Translations under genes and position numbers: made by a program | Assembly: GCA_900754445.1 (NCBI GenBank) | Contig: CAAECW010000116.1 | Coordinates: forward strand, 1 to 64,000 | Reading direction: 5' to 3' | DNA length: 64,000 nucleotides | From: an uncultured Collinsella sp. | GTDB taxonomy: Bacteria > Actinomycetota > Coriobacteriia > Coriobacteriales > Coriobacteriaceae | In this document: positions 18,361-27,123 of the stretch, one piece after another | How the letters are laid out: every line of letters starts with the position of its first letter | Numbering within the stretch: position 1 is the first letter of the stretch | The notes under the pieces: model-generated | The model's input: only the letters and a program-made list of their open reading frames with translations | Database searches by the model: none | Told to the model about the DNA's origin: nothing

Positions 18361-19077
18361 TTACTTTCGACAGCCCTCTTTCCAAGCCTCGGCCGCAACC
18401 TTCCAGCGTAAGCGCAAGTCGCGCTCGCGGTCGATGAACATGATGGCAAACGCGACAAACAGCAGCAAGCTCGCCACGACGATGGCGTGCAGGCCCATGC
18501 GCTCAATACACCAGTTGCCCAACACGGCGCCAAACACAAAGGTAAAGATCACGCCAAAGTACAGCAGGCCGTTTTCCAAAAAGCCGCGCCTGTGGGTGAT
18601 GATGTAATCGTCCACGTTTTGCAGCGCGTTGCGCAAGTTGCCGATGCACATGGTCGTAGCGATGCCGTGACCGTGGATCTTGCGGAAGCTCTCGACCTGC
18701 ATGCCGCAGGCAAACGAGGTGAGGCAGTTGGCGAGCAGGTTGAAATTGCCGCCCGGGATAAAGCTCACGCCCAGCAAGATGACGGCTTCAAAGAACACCG
18801 TCACCTGACGCCAGTGGATCACGCTGCCAAACCGCTCGTGTACCAGATCGGCAAGCATAATACCCACGGCAAACGACACCACAGGGAAGAAGTAGCGCCC
18901 CGCAAGTGCCCAATTGCCCTCCGAGATGCTCACGCCCACCAGCAAGATGTTGCCCGTCTGCGCGTTGGCGAAAACATGGTCGCGCCCAATGTACGAATAC
19001 ACGTCCATAAAGCCACCGGCGAGCGCCAAGATAATGCCCAGCTCAATAGACTCCGATATCTGTTTGGCACGCTGCAT
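18361..19077 (-). CDS. DUF1275 (YoaK-like) membrane protein
   Basis: The 238-residue protein has about six membrane segments. It shows the family hallmarks LALAGGFMDVYSYI near the N terminus, FANAQTGNILL, and a late GAVLGNW membrane helix. The DUF1275/YoaK family consists of integral membrane proteins of unknown substrate. The start at 19077 (MQRAKQISES) follows GGAGGATG. The longer upstream frame has no support. It is divergent from the YgiQ-like gene. Confidence 0.85.
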   Translation of the reverse strand: MQRAKQISESIELGIILALAGGFMDVYSYIGRDHVFANAQTGNILLVGVSISEGNWALAGRYFFPVVSFAVGIMLADLVHERFGSVIHWRQVTVFFEAVILLGVSFIPGGNFNLLANCLTSFACGMQVESFRKIHGHGIATTMCIGNLRNALQNVDDYIITHRRGFLENGLLYFGVIFTFVFGAVLGNWCIERMGLHAIVVASLLLFVAFAIMFIDRERDLRLRWKVAAEAWKEGCRK

Positions 19078-19327
19078 CGTCGTGCATCCTCCTTGTTGAC
19101 GACTCTCTCGTGCGTTGGCGGAAACATAGCCGCCGTTCATACTGTAACCCATTGACAACATGGCGTGCGCGCGAGACGGCTTCCCCAACGCGCAGATACA
19201 CAGTCTGGAAACAAACGGCGGGCGCGGCGCCGACATCCGACGCCCCGTGTACTCCACCAGTCTTTTTAGCGCCGTCCCAAAAAGACTGGTTACAATTACG
19301 TGCAGCATACTAACAACGGGAGGAATC

Positions 19328-21463
19328 GTGGCAAAAAAGCCCCAGGACGCTCAGCACAACCAACACGGCAAGCATGCCCAGCGCGGCCAGCAGCAAAAGC
19401 GTGGCGGCAAAGCCCAGGGTGGCCACGCCACTCATGCCCCAGCAGAGCCTGTCCGTCCCTGGCGCCCGGGCCGCGATAAGTTCCTCCCCGTCAGCCGCGC
19501 CGACATGGATGCACGCGGCTGGGACCAGTGCGACTTTGTCTACATCTGCGGCGACGCCTACGTGGACCACCCCAGCTTTGGCATGGCCATCATCAGCCGC
19601 GTGCTCGATGCACGCGGCTACAAGGTGGGCATCATCTGCCAGCCCGACTGGACCGACCCCGCCAGCATCACGGTGCTCGGCGAGCCGCGCCTGGGCTTTC
19701 TCGTCAGCGCCGGCAACATGGACTCCATGGTCAACCACTATTCGGTGACCAAGCACCGCCGCCACACCGACGCCTATACTCCCGGCGGCGAGGAAGGTCA
19801 CCGCCCCAACCGAGCCGTCACGGTCTACGGCAACCTCATCCGCCAGACGTTCAAGGACGCTCCCATCATCATCGGCGGCATCGAGGCGAGCCTGCGCCGC
19901 CTGGCCCACTACGACTACTGGCAGGACAAGCTCAAGCGCTCGGTACTGCTCGACTCGGGCGCCGACATCCTCATCTACGGCATGGGCGAGCACGCGATCG
20001 TCGAGATCGCCGACGCGCTCGACGCGGGGTTGCCCGTCGATCAGATCACCTATATCAACGGCACCGTCTACCGCACCAGCTCGCTCGACGAGGTCTACGA
20101 CTACGACTTGCTGCCCAGCTGGGACGACCTTGCCGCCGACAAGCTCAATTACGCGCGCAGCTTTAACGTACAGCAGCAGAACATGGACCCCATCACCGGG
20201 CATCGTCTGGTAGAGCCCTACCCCAACAGCGTCTATGTGGTGCAGAACCCACCGTCGGCCACGCTCACCACCGACGAGATGGACGAGGTGGCCGAACTCC
20301 CCTACGCACGCGATTGGCATCCCGATTACGACGCGGCGGGCGGCGTGCCGGCCTTTGCCGAGATCAAGTTTTCCATTAGCTCCAACCGCGGCTGTTTTGG
20401 TGAGTGCTCGTTTTGCGCGCTGACCTTCCACCAGGGCCGCGTGCTGCAGATGCGCAGCCACGACTCGATCATGCGCGAGGCCGAGCTGCTCACGCGCGAT
20501 CCCGAGTTTAAGGGCTACATCAACGACGTGGGCGGACCGACGGCAAACTTTAGCCGCCCGGCCTGCGACAAGCAGCTCAAGCACGGCGTGTGCAAGAACA
20601 AGCGTTGCCTGTGGCCGAACGTGTGCAAGAACATGGTGGTCGACGAGAGCGGCTACACGCAGCTGCTACGCGACCTGCGCCAGCTGCCGGGCGTCAAGAA
20701 GGTCTTCGTGCGCAGCGGCATCCGTTTTGACTACACCATGGCCGATGCCTCGGACGAGTTTTTGCGCGAGCTGCTGGAACACCATGTCTCGGGCCAGCTG
20801 CGCGTAGCGCCCGAGCACGTGAGCGACGCGGTACTGTCCGTGATGGGCAAGCCGAGCCGCGCCGTCTACGACGCGTTCTGTCGTAAATTCGAACGCCTGA
20901 ACCGCGAATACGGACTCAAGCAGTATGTGGTGCCATACCTGATCTCGAGCCACCCCGGCTCGACCATGAAGGAAGCCGTGGACCTTGCCGAGGCCGTACG
21001 CGACATGGGCTACATGCCCGAACAGGTGCAGGACTTCTACCCCACCCCGTCCACCATGTCAACGTGCATGTACTACACCGGCGTGGATCCGCGCACCATG
21101 CAGCCGATCTACGTGGCGCGCGACCCGCACGAGAAGGCCATGCAGCGTGCGCTCATCCAGTATCGCAAGCCCGAGAACTACAAGCTCGTGCGCGAGGCGC
21201 TGGAAAAAGCCGGGCGTCGTGACCTGATCGGCTACACCAAGCACTGTCTAATCCGCCCCGTACCGCCACGACCGGGCGAGACATCGGCCAGCGGCGGACA
21301 CGGCACTGGCAAGAAGGGTGGCAAACCGCATGGCGGCGGCGCTGGCAAGGGACCCAAAGGCAGCAAGGGGCACGGCGGCATGTCGCGCGCACAGAACACT
21401 GCCGGTCGCAATCGCGCGGCCCAGGGACGGCAGGGCGCCAACGGAGGCGGGCGTCGCAACTAG
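19328..21463 (+). CDS. YgiQ family radical SAM protein
   Basis: The 711-residue protein has the radical SAM motif CFGECSFC (C356, C360, C363) and an extended C-terminal cysteine region (ACDKQLKHGVCKNKRCLWPNVC). It has the N-terminal domain typical of YgiQ/UPF0313 (CDFVYICGDAYVDHPSFG). Function is not established. The first 45 and last 65 residues are low-complexity, rich in Gly, Lys, Gln and His. The start is GTG at 19328, after GGGAGGAATC. TACAAT at 19291 is a likely -10. Its stop overlaps the convergent CPBP gene by 4 bases. Confidence 0.9.
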   Translation: MAKKPQDAQHNQHGKHAQRGQQQKRGGKAQGGHATHAPAEPVRPWRPGRDKFLPVSRADMDARGWDQCDFVYICGDAYVDHPSFGMAIISRVLDARGYKVGIICQPDWTDPASITVLGEPRLGFLVSAGNMDSMVNHYSVTKHRRHTDAYTPGGEEGHRPNRAVTVYGNLIRQTFKDAPIIIGGIEASLRRLAHYDYWQDKLKRSVLLDSGADILIYGMGEHAIVEIADALDAGLPVDQITYINGTVYRTSSLDEVYDYDLLPSWDDLAADKLNYARSFNVQQQNMDPITGHRLVEPYPNSVYVVQNPPSATLTTDEMDEVAELPYARDWHPDYDAAGGVPAFAEIKFSISSNRGCFGECSFCALTFHQGRVLQMRSHDSIMREAELLTRDPEFKGYINDVGGPTANFSRPACDKQLKHGVCKNKRCLWPNVCKNMVVDESGYTQLLRDLRQLPGVKKVFVRSGIRFDYTMADASDEFLRELLEHHVSGQLRVAPEHVSDAVLSVMGKPSRAVYDAFCRKFERLNREYGLKQYVVPYLISSHPGSTMKEAVDLAEAVRDMGYMPEQVQDFYPTPSTMSTCMYYTGVDPRTMQPIYVARDPHEKAMQRALIQYRKPENYKLVREALEKAGRRDLIGYTKHCLIRPVPPRPGETSASGGHGTGKKGGKPHGGGAGKGPKGSKGHGGMSRAQNTAGRNRAAQGRQGANGGGRRN

Positions 21464-22371
21464 GGCAGCGGTGCGCTCGCTGCGTCCATCCCACACGCGT
21501 GGCGCAGCGAGCGCATTGCCTCAACGAGGATGACGCCGGCGATAGCGACCGTAATTGCCACATCGAGCGGCGTGTTCACAAACCAGAGCAACGTCATGAG
21601 ATACGACCCGGCATTAAAGGCAAAGTGCAGCAGGATCGTGTAGCGGAGCTTTCCGGTCGTCACGAGCACCCAACCAAAGATGAAGCCAGCGGCACCCGCG
21701 TAGCAACCCTGCACCCAATTCATGTGCATAAAACCGAAGATTGCCGCCTGCAGCACAATCGCCGCGGCGATACCCCACGTGCTTGGGGCCGCCCAGGGCA
21801 CCATGGCACCGTCCTGCGCGCTCGCACGACGCCGGCGCTTCCAAAGTGGGCGGCACTGCGGATTAAACGCTCGGAGCGAAAACTCAAAAATAATGCCGCG
21901 CACCAGCAGCTCCTCACAAAATGGGGCGCCGAGCACCGTAGTCAGGACGGCGAGATAGCTGGTGTCGCCCATACCTGTTTCCTCAACAAGCTCGCTGTAG
22001 TCGGCCGCGGCATCGGGCAACAGCGACAGCACGGCGTCGGTCACGTAGCCAACGACCACCTGCAGGGCCAGGCCAATCACGATAACGCAGGCGATGCGTT
22101 TCCATGCCCCACGCGCTCCCCCGCCGAGCGGATGCGCGCTTTGCCGGCGTGCCATAAACGAACGCGGCCACAGATAACGCCACCACAGCAGCGCCATCAA
22201 AAACGACGCCGTCTGCGCGACGGCCTGAAGCAATTGGATGTCGAGATCATCGATCGAAAAACCCATGAACACCGATGCGACGCCAAGGGCGGAGAACAAA
22301 ACGACGCTCAGGGCAATATCGGCAGCGACGACACCAAAACAGGCAAGCGCCCAAATCATCGCATTGAGCAT
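21460..22371 (-). CDS. CPBP family intramembrane metalloprotease
   Basis: The 303-residue protein has about eight membrane segments and the glutamic-protease-like motifs of the CPBP/CAAX-protease family: PFCEELLVRGIIFE, FGFMHMNW and HFAFNAGS. These proteins process prenylated or bacteriocin-type substrates or serve in bacteriocin immunity. The substrate here is unknown. The start at 22371 (MLNAMIWAL) follows GAGGAGGTTGGC. It converges on the YgiQ-like gene. Confidence 0.83.
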   Translation of the reverse strand: MLNAMIWALACFGVVAADIALSVVLFSALGVASVFMGFSIDDLDIQLLQAVAQTASFLMALLWWRYLWPRSFMARRQSAHPLGGGARGAWKRIACVIVIGLALQVVVGYVTDAVLSLLPDAAADYSELVEETGMGDTSYLAVLTTVLGAPFCEELLVRGIIFEFSLRAFNPQCRPLWKRRRRASAQDGAMVPWAAPSTWGIAAAIVLQAAIFGFMHMNWVQGCYAGAAGFIFGWVLVTTGKLRYTILLHFAFNAGSYLMTLLWFVNTPLDVAITVAIAGVILVEAMRSLRHACGMDAASAPLP

Positions 22372-22423
22372 GCCAACCTCCTCAAAACCGTTCCCTAGTT
22401 CTACCACAACTCGGCAGAGAGCT

Positions 22424-22453
22424 GACCCCATGGGGACGGAGGAAAACGGATCA
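22424..22453 (+). repeat. 30-bp direct repeat, copy 1
   Basis: The sequence starts GACCCCATGGGGACGGAGGA and continues AAACGGATCA. A second copy at 22821-22850 differs at one base. The pair lies in the same orientation on either side of the orphan antitoxin gene. Confidence 0.8.
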
Positions 22454-22454
22454 C

Positions 22455-22655
22455 TTATTGATGAGAATCGGGCGCAGTGCCAAAGGCCCCGTTAGGCGAG
22501 ATGTCGAACGGGAAGGTGCCGCAGCGATTGAAGGCGGCGATAAACATGCGGATGGCGTTGGACGGCGTGGTGCCCACGAGCTGAGTTGCCGCCGCGAAGG
22601 CTGCCTTCTCCTCGGGCAAGACCTTCGCGACTACGGGGGTCATGTGTTCTGCCAT
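22455..22655 (-). CDS. Orphan RelB/DinJ-like antitoxin
   Basis: The 66-residue protein begins MAEHMTPVVAKVLPEEKAAF and continues with GTTPSNAIRMFIAAFNRCGTFPF. This is the ribbon-helix-helix pattern of RelB/DinJ antitoxins (strand, helix, then TPSNAIRMF). The start at 22655 follows AAGGAAGCGC. No toxin gene (RelE/YafQ type) is visible on either side, so it is an orphan or controls something else. It is bracketed by a 30-bp direct repeat pair, which suggests rearrangement or insertion. Confidence 0.72.
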   Translation of the reverse strand: MAEHMTPVVAKVLPEEKAAFAAATQLVGTTPSNAIRMFIAAFNRCGTFPFDISPNGAFGTAPDSHQ

Positions 22656-22820
22656 GGCGCTTCCTTTTTGAAACGACGGTAGTGCGGATAGATGCGGGCC
22701 ACGCGGCTGGGCGACGGGCTGTGAAGGCAACCCGATTGGCCCGCATCCGGAGTTTGTTTCTGCGGCGTTGGTATTACTTGGTATTTCTAAGTATTACCCC
22801 GCAGTTAGAATACCACACTC

Positions 22821-22850
22821 GACCCCATGGGGACGGAGGAAAACGAATCA
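22821..22850 (+). repeat. 30-bp direct repeat, copy 2
   Basis: The same 30-bp sequence as at 22424-22453 with one substitution, in the same orientation. The repeat contains the palindrome CCCCATGGGG. Confidence 0.8.
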
Positions 22851-22870
22851 TTTTGTTGCTGAGTTAGTAT

Positions 22871-24247
22871 TTAGAGCGTGATGATGTCCGAGATATCGAG
22901 GGCTCGAGCATCGGCGACATTGTGCGTGGCAAGCAACAGCATGCGACCGTCGAGCAAGTCGAGCACAGCCTCGGCCGTCGCATCGCGCGCAGAGGCATCC
23001 AGGCCGGTAAAGGGCTCATCCAGAATGACAGCACAGCCGCCACACAGCAGGGCGCGGGCAATCTCGACACGGCGGCGCTGCCCGCCCGAAAGCTCGGCCG
23101 CGCGAGCATGCACATCGACCCCCGGCACCAGCAGGCGCAACAGGGCCGCAGCACTCGAGGCGTCCACGCGTGCATCGGCGCACACCAGCACGTTATCCAG
23201 CGCCGAGGCGGACTCGATCAAGCGTGCATCCTGAAACACCATCGAGCACGGCGCGCACTCCCCCGCTGCCAACAAAAGCAGCGTCGACTTGCCCATGCCC
23301 GAAGCGCCCATCACACAGATACGCCCACCCGCAGGCACGTTGAGCACTAGACCATCCAGCGCCGGCGCCCAGGGCGCACGATCGCCCACGGCAAGCGCAA
23401 GCTCCGCTGCGGCGCCATCGCTCGCAGCCCCCGCACGCCCGCGCAGTCCATGCCCATGCGCCCGCACGGCCGCGCGCCACGCCACGGGTCCCGAAACCCG
23501 CAGCAGCCACACCAGCACGCGCTCACGCACCCACGAGGCGGCAACGACCAGCACGGTCCACGCCAGCAAATCAGCCGTCTCAATCAAAAGCTTTGCCTGA
23601 TAGATGCGCTCGCCCACGGTGCCCACCGCCATGCCGATCAGCTCGGCTGCCACGCCGGCCTTCCAGCTCATGCCGATCACGGCGCGGGCGCACGAAAGCG
23701 CAAACGGCAGGACTTCGCGCCAGGTATGGGCGCAAAACAGGCGCCAGCCGCGCACGCCATGCAGACGGAACATCTGCTCCAGCGGTTTATTCACCTGTGC
23801 CAAGCCCTCGGCCAGCGAAAAATACACGCCCGGCAGCGCCATCAAAAAGACCGCGGCGATGCTCACGCGCGCCGATCCCAGCCAAATGAGCAGCAGGACC
23901 ACCACGCAGGCAACCGGCGTCGCCTTGACAAACGACAGCGTCGGCGCCACCAGGCGGGCAAACGCCCGCGAACGTGACGAAATGCCGGCAAGCACGCCAC
24001 CACACACCGCGGCAAGCGCCAGCCCGCCCAGTATCCGCGCGCCCGAGCCCGCCAAAATCGCCCAGGTACCGCCATCGCACACCAGGCGCAGCAGCGCCAA
24101 GGCAACAGCACCCGGCCCCGGCAAGATCAGTGGCTGCGCCACCAGCGCCGCCGCGAAGACCCACACGGCAAGCCAAAAGGCGGCGACGGCACCTGCTGCC
24201 GCCACCGCCTTCATACGCTCTGTCATTTGTCGAGCAAACACACGCAC
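22871..24247 (-). CDS. Fused ABC transporter permease and ATP-binding protein
   Basis: The 458-residue protein joins two normally separate subunits. Residues 1 to about 235 form a TauC/SsuC-type permease with a typical EAA-like loop (MSWKAGVAAELIGMAVGTVGERIYQA). Residues from about 265 onward form the ATPase, with Walker A GASGMGKST, signature LSGGQRRRVEIARAL, Walker B CAVILDEPFTG and H-loop ATHNVAD. The ATPase is short but complete. The GTG start at 24247 follows GGAG and lies 3 bases after the lipoprotein stop. It is the last gene of the hydrogenase operon. The substrate is unknown. Confidence 0.85.
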   Translation of the reverse strand: MRVFARQMTERMKAVAAAGAVAAFWLAVWVFAAALVAQPLILPGPGAVALALLRLVCDGGTWAILAGSGARILGGLALAAVCGGVLAGISSRSRAFARLVAPTLSFVKATPVACVVVLLLIWLGSARVSIAAVFLMALPGVYFSLAEGLAQVNKPLEQMFRLHGVRGWRLFCAHTWREVLPFALSCARAVIGMSWKAGVAAELIGMAVGTVGERIYQAKLLIETADLLAWTVLVVAASWVRERVLVWLLRVSGPVAWRAAVRAHGHGLRGRAGAASDGAAAELALAVGDRAPWAPALDGLVLNVPAGGRICVMGASGMGKSTLLLLAAGECAPCSMVFQDARLIESASALDNVLVCADARVDASSAAALLRLLVPGVDVHARAAELSGGQRRRVEIARALLCGGCAVILDEPFTGLDASARDATAEAVLDLLDGRMLLLATHNVADARALDISDIITL

Positions 24248-24250
24248 GGG

Positions 24251-25309
24251 CTACTCCATGTAGTAGAAATCGTCAGCCGGAAGTTTGCCACCCACGGCGC
24301 TCGCGTCCGCGTCGGCCAGCACCTGCAGATACCCACTAAGTGCCGCCTTCATATCCTTGCCCGTCTGGCACACAAGCATGCACCCGGGAATCGCCTTCTC
24401 GGCAATCTTGGCGTTGTCCACGATGCCGGCATCGACCACGGCCTGCGCCCAGTCTGCCGGCGCCGCATTGACGGCCTTAACGCTCGCCGCATGGCAGTTC
24501 AAGAACTCCGCCACGGCCTCGGGATGTTCCTCGGCAAACGCGCGGCGCACCACGGTCACACCCGTCAGCAGGCGCGAACCCGTGTCACCTGCCAGCTCGT
24601 CCCACACATCGGTCAGACTTACCGGAGCCGACAGCTTGCCTTCGCTCTTGGCGATGGCAGCGGTCTTGAACGGCTCGGGCAGCACGCCCACAGCGGACGG
24701 GTCGGCAAGCAGGGCCGACAGCACCTCGGTGGGCTCGCTCTTAAACTCGAGCGTCACCTGGCCGGTCAGGCCCGCGCGCTCCAGTAGGTAGTTCATGACG
24801 TACTCCGGCGTGGTGCCCTTGCCCGTCATATAGACGGTATGGCCCGCCAGGTCGCCAAACGAGGCCACACTCGCGTCGCCCGTCACAACGTTCAGCACGC
24901 CCAGCGTGTTGATGTCGATGACCTGCACCGCGCCCTCGGTCTTGTTGTAGAGCACGCTCGCCACGTTGGCGGGCACCAGGGCAATGTCGATATCGCCCTG
25001 AATGACCTTGGGCACAATCTCGTCGGCGGCAGTGTTGATCGCAAAGTCGAACTCGTTGTCCGTCTCACCATCGGCCGCCCGGTCCATAAACTGCACCAGA
25101 CCCATCGACGTCGGACCCTTGAGCGAGGCGACGTGCACCTCAACCGGCTCGGCAGCGGCCCCGTCAACAGCAGACCCGGCAGCCGAACCCGCGGCGGACC
25201 CGGCACCGGCAGCCCCGCCGCCACAGCCCGCGAGCGCAAGCGACAGGGCGCCCGCGGCGAGCGCCGAGGCAAACCCCCGGCGCGACATCTCAACATCAAA
25301 CGCGCGCAT
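24251..25309 (-). CDS. ABC transporter substrate-binding lipoprotein (NMT1/TauA-like)
   Basis: The 352-residue protein has a twin-Arg-like N region (MSRRGF) and the lipobox LALAGC, so it is probably exported and lipid-anchored. A Gly/Ala/Ser linker follows, then a type II binding-protein body (GDIDIALVPANVASVLYN, GKGTTPEYVMNYLL, EPTEVLSALLADPSAVGVLPEPF). This is the NMT1/THI5/TauA style that binds small organic molecules or anions. The ATG at 25309 lies 2 bases after the hydrogenase stop. The fused permease-ATPase follows. Ligand unknown; the operon hints at something needed by hydrogenase metabolism. Confidence 0.83.
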   Translation of the reverse strand: MRAFDVEMSRRGFASALAAGALSLALAGCGGGAAGAGSAAGSAAGSAVDGAAAEPVEVHVASLKGPTSMGLVQFMDRAADGETDNEFDFAINTAADEIVPKVIQGDIDIALVPANVASVLYNKTEGAVQVIDINTLGVLNVVTGDASVASFGDLAGHTVYMTGKGTTPEYVMNYLLERAGLTGQVTLEFKSEPTEVLSALLADPSAVGVLPEPFKTAAIAKSEGKLSAPVSLTDVWDELAGDTGSRLLTGVTVVRRAFAEEHPEAVAEFLNCHAASVKAVNAAPADWAQAVVDAGIVDNAKIAEKAIPGCMLVCQTGKDMKAALSGYLQVLADADASAVGGKLPADDFYYME

Positions 25310-25311
25310 CG

Positions 25312-27123
25312 CTAGTACGTCCCCTCGTTGGGCATCGTCCATGCGTGATGGTCGGTATGCAGCAGCTCCTCGGCCAGCGGCGAGAGCGGCTCGCCCAAGA
25401 ACTCGCGGTAGCACGCCTGGACATCGGGATTCTCGTGCGAGAAGCGAATGTCCGCAGCGGCATCCAGGCCCCAGAGCACCTGGCCACGCTCGGCTGCCAG
25501 CTCGCAGCCGTCGTGGATGGGCTGACCGCCGCCACCGACGCAGCCGCCCGGGCACGCCATGACCTCAACGAAGTCATAGCTCGCACGGCCGTCGCGAATC
25601 GCGTCGAGCAGACGGGCGGCGTTGCCCAGCCCGTGCGCCACGGCGACGCGCACCCCGGTGCCATCGATATCGGCCACGGCTTCCTTCCAGCCGTCCAGCC
25701 CGCGCACATCGGTAAAGAAATCGGCATCGGGGTTCTTGCCCGTCACCAGGTAATAGGCCGAGCGCACGGCGGCCTCCATCACGCCGCCCGTGGCGCCAAA
25801 GATCACACCCGCGCCCGTGCCAAAGCCCAGCGGCGTGTCGAGCGGCTCCTCGACCAACGTGTCCACGCTCACGTGGTTCGCGCGGATCATACGTACCATC
25901 TCGCGCACCGTCAGCGCAACGTCCACATCGGGCGTGCCGTCCTCGCCCACCATGCTCGGCAGCGCGCACTCGGCCTTCTTGGCCGTGCACGGCATCACGG
26001 ACACCACAAACAGACGCTCGGGCTCCACGCCCAGCACCTTGGCGTAGTAGGTCTTGGCGATGGCGCCAAACATCTGCTGCGGCGACTTTGACGTAGACAG
26101 GCTGTCGACAAACTCGGGGTAACGCGCCTTCACAAAGCGCACCCAGCCCGGGCAGCAGCTCGTGAACATGGGCCAGCCACGGCTGTCGCCCTCGCCCTTG
26201 GCGGCCTTACCCAGGCGCTCGAGCAGCTCGGAGCCCTCCTCCATAATGGTGAGATCGGCCGAGAAGTCGGTGTCGAACACGTACTCAAAGCCAACGCGGC
26301 GCAGCGCACAGGCCAAGCGCTCAACGGTGGCCTCCTCGCGAGATATGCCGAGTTCCTCTCCCCAGGCGCTACGCACGGCCGGCGCAATCTGCACCAGCAC
26401 GATCTTGTCGGGATCGGCGATGGCATCGAACACGGTCTCGGTATCGTCACGCTCGCGCAGGGCGCCCGTCGGGCAATGCGTGATGCACTGGCCGCACGCG
26501 ACGCAATCGGTCTTGCCGATCGGCGCACGCCCGCGGGTGCCCACGGCGGTATGCGTGGCGCGGTTGGTCAGATCCCAAATCCCTAAGCCCTGCACGCTCT
26601 CGCACACCTTGATGCAGCGCATGCATTTGATGCACTTGTCGTTATCGCGGATGATGGGGAAATCGAAATCCCAGCCCTCGCGCGCCAGGTGCTGCTCGTA
26701 CGGCAGATAGAAGATGCCCAGGTCGTTGGCGATGGTCTGCAGGTTGCAGTTACCACTGCGCACGCAGCTCGTACAGCGCGAGTCGTGCTGGGACAGCAGC
26801 AGCTGCACGTTGGTGCGACGCGCCTCGCGGGCCTTGGCGCTGTTAGTGTGGACCACCATGCCGTCGAGCACGTAGTTGTTGCAGGCGGCAACCAGCTGGT
26901 CGCAGCCCTCAACCTCGACCACGCACACGCGGCAACCGCCGATCTCGTTTAGATCGCGCAGGTAGCACAGGGTGGGAATCTGGATGCCGGCGGACTTGGC
27001 CGCGTCCAGGATCGTGGTGTGCTCGGGTACCATGACCTCGCAATTATCGATAGTGAGCTTGACCATGTTGAGTGCTCCGCTTTCGGTGTTGTCGCTGACA
27101 GTGGGGTTGTTGGGCTCTACCAT
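25312..27123 (-). CDS. [FeFe] hydrogenase, group A
   Basis: The 603-residue protein interconverts H2 with protons and electrons. In order it has a [2Fe-2S] domain (CYLRDLNEIGGCRVC), a His/Cys [4Fe-4S] segment (HDSRCTSCVRSGNC), two [4Fe-4S] motifs (CIKCMRCIKVC and CVACGQCITHC), and the H-cluster motifs TSCCPGW, MPCTAKKAE and ACPGGCVGGGGQP. A small C-terminal SSU-like segment follows. The ATG at 27123 overlaps the upstream stop and follows GGAGG; an alternative ATG at 27066 (MVKLTIDN) also has GGAG. Maturation genes HydE/F/G are not in the window. Confidence 0.93.
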   Translation of the reverse strand: MVEPNNPTVSDNTESGALNMVKLTIDNCEVMVPEHTTILDAAKSAGIQIPTLCYLRDLNEIGGCRVCVVEVEGCDQLVAACNNYVLDGMVVHTNSAKAREARRTNVQLLLSQHDSRCTSCVRSGNCNLQTIANDLGIFYLPYEQHLAREGWDFDFPIIRDNDKCIKCMRCIKVCESVQGLGIWDLTNRATHTAVGTRGRAPIGKTDCVACGQCITHCPTGALRERDDTETVFDAIADPDKIVLVQIAPAVRSAWGEELGISREEATVERLACALRRVGFEYVFDTDFSADLTIMEEGSELLERLGKAAKGEGDSRGWPMFTSCCPGWVRFVKARYPEFVDSLSTSKSPQQMFGAIAKTYYAKVLGVEPERLFVVSVMPCTAKKAECALPSMVGEDGTPDVDVALTVREMVRMIRANHVSVDTLVEEPLDTPLGFGTGAGVIFGATGGVMEAAVRSAYYLVTGKNPDADFFTDVRGLDGWKEAVADIDGTGVRVAVAHGLGNAARLLDAIRDGRASYDFVEVMACPGGCVGGGGQPIHDGCELAAERGQVLWGLDAAADIRFSHENPDVQACYREFLGEPLSPLAEELLHTDHHAWTMPNEGTY

